A stretch of 64,000 nucleotides of DNA from Bacteroidales bacterium (GTDB lineage Bacteria > Bacteroidota > Bacteroidia > Bacteroidales > UBA1556), in NCBI GenBank assembly GCA_023146135.1, contig JAGLCR010000042.1:1-64000 (forward strand). The letters run 5' to 3'. Shown in pieces: positions 8,546 to 18,200 of this stretch (position 1 is the stretch's first letter; every line of letters begins with the position of its first letter). Position numbers and translations under genes: made by a program. The notes under the pieces were generated by a model. The model saw only the letters and a list, made by a program, of their open reading frames with translations, was not told where the DNA came from and did no database searches.

Positions 8546-9166
8546 ATGGGAGTGGAGGTAGTTTCATATATTAGGATAAAAGACCATAAGGCATGGATAA
8601 ATGGTGAGGCATTAAACCTTGACTTTTCAGCTATGTCATTTTTAAAAGCTATTTATAAGGATTTAGGTTTAAAATATCCCAAATTCTATAAAATGGATGA
8701 GCTAAGTAAGTTGGGTTTTATCGCTAGCGAAATGCTGTTACAAAATAATAATGTTAAGTCTATTATAAACGATTTTAAACAAGATAAAATTGGAGTAATA
8801 CTTCAAAATTCGGACTCAACAATAGATGTAGATAGTAATTTTTACGATTCGATACTAGATGAGCAAAAGCACTTTCCCAGTCCTGCATTATTTGTGTATA
8901 CTTTGCCAAATATTGTATTAGGGGAGATCTCGATTCGCAATAAATTCAAGGGGGAGAATGCATTATTTGTATTTCAAAAGTATAATATGACTTTTGGCGT
9001 AGATTATATTAACTCCTTATTTGAAAACAATAAAATAGAAGCTTGTGTTGGTGGCTGGTTTAATGCTAATAGTGAAAACTATGATGCATTTTTGTATTTT
9101 GCAAAAGGCACAAACAAACAAGAAAATGCACATACAGTAGATAATATTTCAAAAATATATAAATAA
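8546..9166 (+). CDS. truncated ketosynthase-like protein, no active-site Cys
   Basis: A 206-residue protein resembling only the N-terminal half of a ketosynthase. IGVILQNSDSTIDVD, FPSPALFVYTLPNIVLGEISIR and EACVGGW correspond to successive core segments of the thiolase fold. The nucleophilic-cysteine segment is not recognisable (FVFQKYNMTFG lies about where it should be), and the His-containing C-terminal half is absent. It cannot be a normal condensing enzyme. A structural or chain-length partner of a neighbouring ketosynthase is an inference. It lies 2 bases after KS2, and its TAA overlaps the ATG of the ACP by one base. Confidence 0.65.
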   Translation: MGVEVVSYIRIKDHKAWINGEALNLDFSAMSFLKAIYKDLGLKYPKFYKMDELSKLGFIASEMLLQNNNVKSIINDFKQDKIGVILQNSDSTIDVDSNFYDSILDEQKHFPSPALFVYTLPNIVLGEISIRNKFKGENALFVFQKYNMTFGVDYINSLFENNKIEACVGGWFNANSENYDAFLYFAKGTNKQENAHTVDNISKIYK

Positions 9167-9420
9167 TGGAAGAATTAAAGAATAAACTTAAAGCGCAGAT
9201 TATTGAAGCCTTAAATTTAGAAGATGTTGAAGTAGAAGATATTAGTAATTCGGATGCGCTTTTTGGTGATGGACTTGGTTTGGATTCTATTGATGCTTTG
9301 GAGCTAATAGTATTATTAGAGCGTGAGTATGGTATCAAGATGGATGATGCAGCTGAAGGTAAAACTATTTTGCAAAGCGTAAATTCTATGGCGGAGTATA
9401 TTCAGTTGAAGAAGGCTTAA
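9166..9420 (+). CDS. acyl carrier protein (first of two)
   Basis: An 84-residue acidic four-helix carrier. The phosphopantetheine attachment site is Ser41 in GLGLDSIDALEL. It would carry the polyene intermediates between the surrounding ketosynthases, ketoreductase and dehydratases. It needs a holo-ACP synthase, which is not in this window. It starts inside the preceding stop codon (TAATG) and lies 16 bases before KS3. The second carrier of the cluster is at 27404-27655, on the other strand. Confidence 0.9.
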   Translation: MEELKNKLKAQIIEALNLEDVEVEDISNSDALFGDGLGLDSIDALELIVLLEREYGIKMDDAAEGKTILQSVNSMAEYIQLKKA

Positions 9421-9436
9421 TTTATAGAAATATTTA

Positions 9437-10633
9437 ATGAGTAAAATTGTAATAACAGGTATTGGTGCTATTTCAGCCATAGGAAACTCTACAGAAGACT
9501 TTCTGTCGTCTCTCATGGAAAATAGGCATGGCATTAAGCCTATTTCGATTTTGAGGACTGCTTTGGCAGGTAAATACTTAGCTGGCGAGGTGAAATTATC
9601 CAATGAAGCCTTGCAGCATATGTCGGGTATTTCAGGCATGCAGTCTCGCACAAGTCTTTTGGCAGCTGTTGCTGTTAAAGAGGCTATTTCCATAGCTCAA
9701 CTTGATTATGCTTTGTTAGCTCAAACTGGAATTATTTCATCTACCACAGTGGGTGGAATGGATAATACCGAAGAGTTTTATTACGATTTCAAGGAAAATA
9801 AAAATATTGATTTTGCAAAGCTGCATCCTAGCGGTCAGCATACAAATCAACTGGCTAATTATTTTGGTATTGATGCATATGTTTCCACAGTGAGTACTGC
9901 ATGCTCATCGGCATCGAATGCTATGATTATTGGTGCTCGCTTGATAAAATCAAAACAAGTGGATCGAGTGATTGTTGGTGGAGCAGATGCATTATCTAAA
10001 TTTACGCTCAATGGTTTTAAAAGCTTGATGATATTGTCTGACACGCATTGCAAACCTTTTGATAATAACCGTAAAGGTTTGAACTTGGGAGAGGCTGCAG
10101 CCTATGTGGTTTTAGAGTCCGAAGAAGCGGCCATTAAGCGAGGAGTAAAAATTCTAGCTAATCTTGAAGCTTATTCAAATGTCAATGAGGCCTATCATCA
10201 AACAGCCTCTTCACCCAATGGCGATGGTGCTTTTGAAGCTATGACAAAGTCTTTGGCTATGGCTAATCTAAAAGTGTCAGAAGTGGATTATATCAATGCT
10301 CATGGAACTGGGACCGATAATAATGACAGCTCGGAAAGCATGGCCATTAATCGTCTTTTCAAAGGTGAGGATATTAAGTTTAGCTCTACCAAAGCTTTTA
10401 CTGGGCATACATTGGCTGCAGCAGGTGGGGTAGAAGCAGTAATTTCGATTCTATGTTTGAATCATGGTTTTATTCCTGCTAACTTAAATTTTGAGAATCC
10501 AATTGATGGAGCCGAACTAACGCCCATAACGGAATTGCAGCTTGATGTAAAACCATTGAATTACATTCTTTCCAATTCATTTGGTTTTGGTGGAAATAAT
10601 ACCACATTATTATTCTCGAAATATAAAATCTAA
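9437..10633 (+). CDS. beta-ketoacyl-ACP synthase, FabF-type (KS3)
   Basis: A 398-residue KAS II-type ketosynthase. Cys156 lies in VSTACSSASNA, His289 in NAHGTGTDNND and His324 in FTGHTLAAAGGVE; the glycine-rich SFGFGGNN loop is near the end. It lies 3 bases before a Cys-less chain-length-factor-like gene, the arrangement of ApeO/ApeC heterodimers in aryl-polyene clusters and of KS-alpha/KS-beta pairs in type II polyketide synthases. I therefore infer it is the main elongating ketosynthase. Confidence 0.88.
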   Translation: MSKIVITGIGAISAIGNSTEDFLSSLMENRHGIKPISILRTALAGKYLAGEVKLSNEALQHMSGISGMQSRTSLLAAVAVKEAISIAQLDYALLAQTGIISSTTVGGMDNTEEFYYDFKENKNIDFAKLHPSGQHTNQLANYFGIDAYVSTVSTACSSASNAMIIGARLIKSKQVDRVIVGGADALSKFTLNGFKSLMILSDTHCKPFDNNRKGLNLGEAAAYVVLESEEAAIKRGVKILANLEAYSNVNEAYHQTASSPNGDGAFEAMTKSLAMANLKVSEVDYINAHGTGTDNNDSSESMAINRLFKGEDIKFSSTKAFTGHTLAAAGGVEAVISILCLNHGFIPANLNFENPIDGAELTPITELQLDVKPLNYILSNSFGFGGNNTTLLFSKYKI

Positions 10634-10636
10634 ATC

Positions 10637-11560
10637 ATGAAGACCAAACTATATATTAATGGAATTGGCGCTGTTTCAAGATTGAAAGATTTTAACGAAC
10701 TGCAGTCTGAGACGCAGCAGCCAACTTATAAAGAGCTGATACCTGCCATGAAATTGCGCCGCATGAGTCGTATTATGCGCATGAGTAATTTTGCTGCAAT
10801 TACGGCTCTTAAACAGGCGGAAATTGATGTTCCTCAGGCAATTAATGTGGGTACAGCTTATGGTTGTTTGGTTGATACCGAGAAATTTCTATCTACCTTA
10901 TTGGACAATAATGAGGAGTTTTCTAATCCCTCAGCTTTTATTAATTCAACGCATAATACCTTGGCTGGTAGCTTGGCTATTCTGCTAGGAGCTAAAGGTC
11001 AGAATTTTACTTTTGTACATGCTGAAAATGCATTTGAAAATGCATTGATTGATGCAAGTATAAGTTTAGAGGAGGGTAGTTATTCTGATATTCTTGTGGG
11101 GGGAGCCGACGAAAAGACAGAAATACTAGAATCTATTTCGGCTAACTTTATGGATGAAGAAATAGGAGAAGGGGCTGCTTTTTTGAGCCTTTCGAAAAAA
11201 CAACAGCCCAATTGTAAGGCCGTAATAAAAGGTGTTTCGGTTGATAATAAAGCAATGGATACTTCGGATTTTGTTAATGCGTTTTGCCATGAAATGGAGA
11301 TTGATGCAAAGGATATTAGTTTAGTTTTATCCAATAAAAATCTCATAGCAAGTAAACCTTTCATCGATTACAAAAGTATGATTGGTGATTACCCGTCAAT
11401 AACAGCTTTTGCTTCTACTTTGGCCGTAAATATTATTGAAAAACAAAGGGTTCCAGATTTTTTAGAATGGGATGTTTTTGATATTAATAATGTTTTGGTT
11501 TATAATAGTTATAAGAATGGAAGTCAATCACTGATACTTATTTCAAATATTTTTGAATAG
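10637..11560 (+). CDS. chain-length-factor-like ketosynthase partner
   Basis: A 307-residue protein of the Ketoacyl-synt_2 type. The position of the nucleophile reads INSTHNTLAGSLA (residues 102-114): the STHNT segment replaces the Cys motif, as in ApeC-like chain length factors. No His-His pair equivalent to KS3 is visible. It should dimerise with the adjacent KS3 and limit polyene length. It is shorter than KS3 and its C-terminus is divergent. It starts 3 bases after KS3 and is followed by a 46-base gap, the largest so far in the operon. Confidence 0.75.
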   Translation: MKTKLYINGIGAVSRLKDFNELQSETQQPTYKELIPAMKLRRMSRIMRMSNFAAITALKQAEIDVPQAINVGTAYGCLVDTEKFLSTLLDNNEEFSNPSAFINSTHNTLAGSLAILLGAKGQNFTFVHAENAFENALIDASISLEEGSYSDILVGGADEKTEILESISANFMDEEIGEGAAFLSLSKKQQPNCKAVIKGVSVDNKAMDTSDFVNAFCHEMEIDAKDISLVLSNKNLIASKPFIDYKSMIGDYPSITAFASTLAVNIIEKQRVPDFLEWDVFDINNVLVYNSYKNGSQSLILISNIFE

Positions 11561-11606
11561 CTTAAGTGTGCTTATATAGAATAGGAACCTAATAATTAAA
11601 CCCCTT

Positions 11607-12374
11607 ATGGCGTGGACTAAACATAGCGTTTTAATGCTGCTTTTTGCAGTGGTCTTTAGTGCGGAAATCTATGCTTATTATATAGGTTTGTTATGCTTTA
11701 AACCTATATTATTGACGCTTTTTATATACACTATACTACTGGCTTTGGGTTCCTATTTCATGGGTTTAAGCTTTTATGGTTCTATCGTTAATCGACTTCC
11801 AAAAAAATATAATAATCAGAAAATCATTGCGCTAAGCTTTGATGATGGCCCGAATACTGAGCTTGGTATGAAGCTTATGGATTTATTAGATAAGCATCAG
11901 GTAAAAGGCAATTTCTTCCTTATTGGAAAAAATATTGAGCAAAACAAAAAGTTGGCTATAGAATTGCATAATCGAGGTCATTTATTGGCAAATCATTCAT
12001 ATGAGCATAAAGGCTTTTTTCCATTATATTCAGCCAAGAATGTACGTGATGAAATTGTCAATACAAATAATCTTTTGGAGGATATTACACATAAAAAAAA
12101 TACGTATTTTCGTCCTCCTTTTGGGGTGACAAATCCTATTATTGCTAAAGTTTCTAAGGGTATGGGAATGACGATGATAGGTTGGTCTTTGAGAACTTAT
12201 GATACCGTAAAAACTGAAGATAGATTATTAAAAAAATTAAAGAGTAATATCAAAAATGGAGATATTGTTCTTATGCATGAGTTGGAAAGTAGCCTCCGTG
12301 CAGTTGACAAATTTATAGAGTATGCAAAACAAAAAGGATATCGCTTTGTTTTATTATCAGAATTTATTCGCTAA
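11607..12374 (+). CDS. membrane-anchored polysaccharide deacetylase family protein
   Basis: A 255-residue protein with two N-terminal hydrophobic segments (about residues 8-25 and 33-55), then a NodB-type deacetylase domain. Catalytic motifs are present: LSFDDGPN with Asp79-Asp80, NHSYEH with His130 and His134 as metal ligands, and FRPPFG near residue 172. It would act on an N- or O-acetyl group, facing the periplasm. Its substrate in a pigment cluster is unknown; similar genes occur, from memory, in Bacteroidota flexirubin loci. Its 3' end overlaps the LolA-like gene by 53 bases. Confidence 0.8.
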   Translation: MAWTKHSVLMLLFAVVFSAEIYAYYIGLLCFKPILLTLFIYTILLALGSYFMGLSFYGSIVNRLPKKYNNQKIIALSFDDGPNTELGMKLMDLLDKHQVKGNFFLIGKNIEQNKKLAIELHNRGHLLANHSYEHKGFFPLYSAKNVRDEIVNTNNLLEDITHKKNTYFRPPFGVTNPIIAKVSKGMGMTMIGWSLRTYDTVKTEDRLLKKLKSNIKNGDIVLMHELESSLRAVDKFIEYAKQKGYRFVLLSEFIR

Positions 12375-13014
12375 GAGTAAGTTATTGATTGTATTATTAT
12401 TTCCTGTTTTCTTATCTTTTTCATTACTACCGCAATCTGATAGTTTTAAAGCAGTAAACCAGAGTAGTATACTGATACAAAAGCTAGACTCTTTTGCGCT
12501 AAGCCTTAAAACTATCCGTAGTGATTTTACCCAAGAAAAACATATCTCGGTGCTAGAGGAGGTTATTATTAGTAAGGGGAAATTTATTTTTCGTAGACCA
12601 AACACTTTGAAATGGTCGTATTATACTCCCATCAATTACGAAATTGCATTGATTGATGGTAAGTTCAAAATCAATAATGATGGAAGGACTTCGGAGTTTG
12701 ATATTAATTCCAACAAAATGTTTGCTGAGATTAATAATATGATTGTAAGTATGGTTAATGGCTCTATTCTTACGAGTAAATCATTTGATGTACAGTTGTT
12801 TGAAAGTAATAAGCAGTATAAAGCAGTTTTGAATCCTCGACAAAAAGATTTCAAACGTTTTATTTCAGAGATTCATATTTTTTTCGAGAAATCAGATTTA
12901 ATGGTTTCCAGGATACGTATGCTTGAGGCTTCGGGCGATTTTACCCTAATCAGCTTTGAAAATCGAACTAAGAATGAGTCTATTGCTGATTCTGAATTTG
13001 GTTTCAAAAATTAA
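12322..13014 (+). CDS. LolA-like outer-membrane lipoprotein carrier
   Basis: A 230-residue exported protein. A long n-region ending AKSK is followed by a hydrophobic signal segment (LLIVLLFPVFLSFSLL). The mature domain has the LolA pattern: SLKTIRSDFTQEKHI, GKFIFRRPNTLKWSY and GDFTLISFENRTKN. In aryl-polyene loci a LolA-like protein is thought to escort the lipidic product across the periplasm. The ATG lies 53 bases inside the deacetylase gene. A later non-ATG start closer to the signal segment is possible. It is followed at once by a lipoprotein gene. Confidence 0.75.
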   Translation: MQNKKDIALFYYQNLFAKSKLLIVLLFPVFLSFSLLPQSDSFKAVNQSSILIQKLDSFALSLKTIRSDFTQEKHISVLEEVIISKGKFIFRRPNTLKWSYYTPINYEIALIDGKFKINNDGRTSEFDINSNKMFAEINNMIVSMVNGSILTSKSFDVQLFESNKQYKAVLNPRQKDFKRFISEIHIFFEKSDLMVSRIRMLEASGDFTLISFENRTKNESIADSEFGFKN

Positions 13015-13023
13015 TTGACCGTT

Positions 13024-13653
13024 TTGAAAAAGCTAGCTACAATACTTATTATTCTTAGCATTTCGCTGCAATCATGCTTTCACTACCATGCAGCATTTAA
13101 GCAAGTTGAGGCTGTTAATGTAAAGCCCGTTGTATTTTCAGATAGTTTCGAAAAGGCTCTTTATAAAACTAATATTCAGTTTTTGAATAAGGAATACTCT
13201 GGCTTGATGTTTTTTAAACGTATGAATGAGACTCATGCCACACGAGTGGTTTTTATGTCAGAGTTTGGCTTAAAGTTTTTTGATTTTGAACTTCTCGATA
13301 ATGGGGAGTTTAGTGTAAAGTATATACTAGATGAGCTAAATAGGGAATCATTGATCGGGGTGTTGGAGCAAGATATTAAATTGCTTTTTCAAACTGTACA
13401 AGGGCCAGTTGAGCGGAAGTATTATTTTCATGAAAATAAAGCAGTTTATTTGGAGAAGTATCGTTTGGACAAGGGGCGCTATTATTATTTCTTTGATGAG
13501 AAAAGTACTAAAATATCACAAATAGAATTTACGGGTTCGGTTTTCAAAAAAATTAAAATCATATTGGGTGACTATTCTAATGGCTTACCTAAAAGTATTG
13601 ATATAAAGCATGTTAATAAAGCATTAAAGCTGCAGTTAAGATTGGTGAAATGA
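13024..13653 (+). CDS. lipoprotein of unknown function in the pigment cluster
   Basis: Begins with TTG and then Lys-Lys (LKKLATILIILSISLQSC), giving a lipoprotein signal peptide with Cys as acylation site. An earlier in-frame TTG at 13015, directly after the LolA stop, is the alternative start. The mature part is about 190 residues of mixed beta strands with no recognised motif. Position between a LolA-like carrier and a dehydratase suggests an outer-membrane anchored partner in product placement, comparable to the small lipoproteins of other aryl-polyene clusters. Its stop overlaps the dehydratase start by 4 bases. Confidence 0.65.
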   Translation: MKKLATILIILSISLQSCFHYHAAFKQVEAVNVKPVVFSDSFEKALYKTNIQFLNKEYSGLMFFKRMNETHATRVVFMSEFGLKFFDFELLDNGEFSVKYILDELNRESLIGVLEQDIKLLFQTVQGPVERKYYFHENKAVYLEKYRLDKGRYYYFFDEKSTKISQIEFTGSVFKKIKIILGDYSNGLPKSIDIKHVNKALKLQLRLVK

Positions 13654-14018
13654 GTAAGATATATAAGATAGAACAGTTTTACGAGCAGGGTTCTAAAATT
13701 ATTGCTCACCTAAGTATTGACGAAAATCACCCTATATTTGATGGGCACTTTCCTCAACGCTCTGTATTGCCTGGTGTGATTCAGTTGGAGATTATTAAAG
13801 AAGTATTGTCATGTTTCATGAAATCAAGTTATAAGGTTCAGAGCATTAAGAATGCAAAGTATTTGGCTATGATTTTACCTGATGAGAATCGTTCTTTTTC
13901 TACGGAGCTCGACTATATTATTCAAGATGATCAATCGGTTAAAATAAAGGCAGTTATTAAGAATAGCAGTAAAGTTTTTCTAAAATTTAGTGGTGTATTT
14001 ATAAAAAATAATGAGTAA
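13650..14018 (+). CDS. 3-hydroxyacyl-ACP dehydratase, FabZ/ApeI-like
   Basis: A 122-residue hot-dog dehydratase with the full FabZ active-site helix HPIFDGHFPQRSVLPGVIQLE: catalytic His33 in GHFP and Glu47. It would remove water from the 3-hydroxy intermediate to give each trans double bond. It overlaps both neighbours (4 bases upstream, 8 downstream). The second hot-dog dehydratase of the cluster, at 25025-25441, lacks the histidine, so the two may form one composite enzyme. That pairing is an inference. Confidence 0.85.
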   Translation: MSKIYKIEQFYEQGSKIIAHLSIDENHPIFDGHFPQRSVLPGVIQLEIIKEVLSCFMKSSYKVQSIKNAKYLAMILPDENRSFSTELDYIIQDDQSVKIKAVIKNSSKVFLKFSGVFIKNNE

Positions 14019-15216
14019 GGAATATCAAGATATATTGGCCCAAACGCTTATTGTAGTGCCCACCTATAATAATGAGACTACTTTGCGCAAGCTTATTGAA
14101 GATGTGCTTGCTCAAACGCAAAATGTTGTTGTAGTAAATGATGGCGCAACGGATGGTACTTCAGGTATTTTACAGTCCTTCGGAAATCGTATTGTCGTAC
14201 TTACAAATCAAGAAAATAAAGGCAAGGGTTTCAGTATAAAAAAGGGATTTGATTATGCCCTAAAGAATGATTTTGAATATGTAGTTACTCTTGATTCTGA
14301 TGGGCAACATTTTGCAACAGATATTCCACATTTTATTGAGGATGTTGCTAGTAATGGAGATGCTATAATTGTGGGCGCTCGTGATATGGAGTCGGAAAAT
14401 ATACCAGGCAAAAGCTCATTTGGTTATCGTTTTTCTAACTTTTGGTATTGGGCCGAAACAGGTGAAAAGCTTGAAGATACACAGTCTGGATATCGCCTAT
14501 ATCCAGTTAAGCTGATGGAAAATATTCATTTCTATACATCTCGTTTTGAGTTTGAGGTGGAGGTGTTAATTCGTAGTCAGTGGAGAGGAATAACCGTAAA
14601 AACTATTCCTGCCCAAGTTTATTACGCTGAGGGTAAAGATCGCATTTCACATTTCAAACCCAGTGTAGATTTTACCCGAATAAGTATATTGAATACCGTG
14701 TTGTTTACCATAGCCGCCTTATACATTCATCCACGAAACCTATTTCGGTATTTTAGAGATAATAACATTATCGATGTACTAAAAAAACTTTTTACCGATA
14801 ATAATGAAAGTCCTGCAAAAGTTGCTAATGCAATGGGGTTTGGCATTTTTATGGGTATCGTTCCCATTTGGGGATTTCAAATGATTGTAGCCACTTTTTT
14901 GGCACATAAGATGAATCTCAATAAAGCATTAGTGCTTTTGGCTTCCAATATTAGTATTCCGCCAGTAGTGCCATTTTTAATATATTTTGGTTATCAAACA
15001 GGCTTCTTTTTATGGAACCATAATTTTGATACACTTGAAAATATTCATAAAGTTACCAAGCAATTAATGAATAATGGCCTGATTGACTCCATTGAAGTTA
15101 TGTGGCAAGGGCTATTGTTTTATTTCGTGGGTAGTTTTATCTTTGCCGCCATTGCAGGTGTAAGCATATGGTTGATTACGCATTTAGTATTTATCGTGAA
15201 AAGAAAGTTAGCATAG
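14011..15216 (+). CDS. family 2 glycosyltransferase fused to DUF2062
   Basis: A 401-residue two-domain protein. Residues 10-235 are a GT2 (GT-A fold) domain of the dolichyl-phosphate-sugar synthase subtype: VVPTYNNE, VVNDGATDGT and the metal-binding TLDSDGQH, with DTQSGYRLYP further on. Residues about 265-400 form a membrane domain with the DUF2062 pattern (GFGIFMGIVPIWGFQM, LLASNISIPP). It probably transfers a sugar to a lipid or to the pigment at the inner membrane. The same GT2-DUF2062 fusion is common in Bacteroidota. It overlaps the dehydratase gene and directly abuts the exporter gene. Confidence 0.8.
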   Translation: MSKEYQDILAQTLIVVPTYNNETTLRKLIEDVLAQTQNVVVVNDGATDGTSGILQSFGNRIVVLTNQENKGKGFSIKKGFDYALKNDFEYVVTLDSDGQHFATDIPHFIEDVASNGDAIIVGARDMESENIPGKSSFGYRFSNFWYWAETGEKLEDTQSGYRLYPVKLMENIHFYTSRFEFEVEVLIRSQWRGITVKTIPAQVYYAEGKDRISHFKPSVDFTRISILNTVLFTIAALYIHPRNLFRYFRDNNIIDVLKKLFTDNNESPAKVANAMGFGIFMGIVPIWGFQMIVATFLAHKMNLNKALVLLASNISIPPVVPFLIYFGYQTGFFLWNHNFDTLENIHKVTKQLMNNGLIDSIEVMWQGLLFYFVGSFIFAAIAGVSIWLITHLVFIVKRKLA

Positions 15217-18200
15217 ATGGGGCGAGTATTGTACCTTTTTCATTCATTCTTTATTAAGTTTCGATGGTTTTCGTCGGCGCTATTGCTGTTGATAATACTC
15301 TTGTCGGTTTTATCCATTTCTAGACTCAATTTCTCAGAAGATATTAGCCGAATTTTACCTGATTCAAAGAATGTTAGGCAGCTAAAATATATACTTAAAG
15401 AATCGACCTTAATGAATAAGGTCATTTTTGATATTCATCTTGCCAATGACAGTATTGACCCTGCTAAGCTGGTTGATTATGCAGAGCATATGTCCGACTT
15501 TCTGGAGAGCGATTCTCTAAAACCCTATTTCCGAAGTCTTCAGTTGCGTGTTGATGATAGCCAGATGCTCGATATGATGGAGCTTGTACATTCTAATTTA
15601 CCTTATTTTTTGGAGGCAAAGGATTATGAGCGTATTGCAGAAAAAATACAGATTGATAGTATCGACCAAATTGTGGATGCTGGATATAAAAGTATGCTTT
15701 CACCCATTGGTTTTGTGTCGTCAAAATACTTTCTTGAAGACCCTTTCGGAATACAGTTTATGGCCTTGCAGAAATTCCAATCCTTTAACCTAAGTGATAA
15801 AGTGGTGCTTTATCAAGGTCATATTATGAACCATGAGAAGTCGGACCTATTTTTATTTGCCAACCTTAATAAAGCAAATAGTTCAGAGGATAATTCGTTT
15901 GTATTCAGTAATATTGAGCGTCTACAAGAGCAATTGGCATTAACTTACCCAGAGGTTCGGCTTGAAGTGTTTGGGGGTGCTTTAGTGGCTTTAGAAAATG
16001 AACATATTATCAAACGTGATGTAGCTCTTACCTTAACGATTACGCTGATATTACTGGTGTCATTAATTGCATACTTTTTTCGAAGAAGGCGTGCCGTAAT
16101 TGTGATTTTTGTGCCTACATTATTAGGAGGTATTTTGGCTTTAGGTGTTTTGAGTTTGTTTAATGATGAGATATCAATTATTTCACTTGGTATCGGCGCA
16201 GTTCTTCTGGGTATGTCAATTGATTTTTCTCTTCATTTATACTCACATTATCGTGAGCATCACTCTATTTCAAAAATGTTTTCCCAGGTTTCTGTCCCCA
16301 TATTATTAAGTATGTCTACCACGGTGGTAGCTTTTCTTGCTCTCAGATTATTGCACTCTGAAGTGCTTAGCGACCTTGGACTTTTTGCCTCACTAAGTAT
16401 ATTTTTCTCTGCTATCTTATCACTCACTCTTTTTCCAATTTTAATTAAAAAATCCAATGCAAAAAGAGTTGAAACCAGCACAATTCTAGATAAGATAAGT
16501 AGCTACGAAGCCTATAAAAATGGGAAGCTAATGTTGATTGTAGTTGCCATATCTGCCGTATTATTTTATGTTGGGGGTGATATTCCTTTTGACTCTGATA
16601 TGCTCAAAAGTAATTACATATCTACGAAAACAGATTTGGCCGAACAGCGTATCAATCGGGTTTTTGGAAAGGCTAATAAAGATTTGTTTATTATTTCAGT
16701 GGCCAAAAATCAGAATCAAGTTTTAGAGCAAAATCATTACTTAAACTTAGTTTTAGATTCATTGGTAAATGTGGGTGTGATTAATCAATATTCAACAGTG
16801 AATAAGTTGATTAAGTCGGAAAAGGAACAGCATATGGCATTGGCTATATGGGATAAGTTTTGGGACGATAATTATTCGTATGCCGATAGTTTGTTGGAGA
16901 GTAAGGCACAATCTCGAGGTTTTAAAAAGTCAGCTTTTAGCAAGTTTAATCAATTAGTGAAGAAATCATATAAAGGAATATCTGTTGACGAAAAAGTGCT
17001 CATGTCAAAGTTAATATTGAACGACTTTCTTATTGAATCGGATAGTATGAGAGCAGCTATTACGGTATTGAAGATTGATGATGTGAAAGCTGCCAAACAA
17101 GCTATTGATCAGCGTATTGATAATCCCAATATTTGGGTTTACAATAGTCAAGTATTTGTAACTAAACTAATTGATAAGCTTAGTGAGAATATGAATAAGC
17201 TAGTATATTTGTCTTTGCTTTTGGTATTCCTTATCTTATTGCTTTATTTCGGGCGCATCGAGTTGGCACTTATTACTTTGATACCTATTGTTTTTGGATA
17301 TATTTGGACGGTTGGTTTAATGTCAATTATGGGTATTCAGTTCAATATTTTTAATATTATCGTGCTCTCGTTTATTTTTGGCTTGGGTATCGATTATGGA
17401 ATATTTATTACCAAGGGTATGTTACAAAAGTACACACATAATATTGATGTGATACGCGAGTATAGATCTTCTATTTCACTTTCTTTTTTCACTACGATAA
17501 TTGGAGTTGGAGCGCTTATATTTGCGCATCATCCCGCTTTAAGGTCTATCGCCATAATGGCAATTATTGGTATTAGTTCCACCCTCATTGTAACTTTTAC
17601 AATGCAATCTTGGGCTTTGAATTTTATCCTTTATAATAAGGGCAAAAAACGAATGAAGCCAGTTACCCTTATTGATTTTGTTCTTTCTATATTGGCTTTG
17701 ACTTACTTTGTTTCTGGCTCCATTTTTTTGACAATAGTTTCTTTTGTGTTTCGTGCAATCCCATTTGGAACGAAAGTTAAAAAGAAGATTTTTCATCGTG
17801 TTTTACAAGCTTTCTCATGGTGGATGATTTACGCAAATATTTTTAGTAAAAAGCTTATTATTAATCCCAGCAAAGAAGATTTTTCAAGGCCATCAATTAT
17901 TATTGCAAATCATCAATCGCATGTAGATGTAATGCTAATTTTATTGCTACATCCAAAATTACTTATTCTTACTAATGAAAAACAATGGAATAGTTGGCTT
18001 TATGGACAAGTGCTTCAATATGCCGATTTTTTACCCACATCGCTACCTCATGAAGAGCTAATTGAGAGGCTTCAAAAGAAAGTGGATATGGGTTATTCCA
18101 TAGTTGTTTTTCCGGAGGGGACACGCAATACTAAGCCAGAGTTATTGAAGTTTCAAAGGGGAGCTTTTCACCTGGCACGGGAACTAAAGCTTGATATTCT

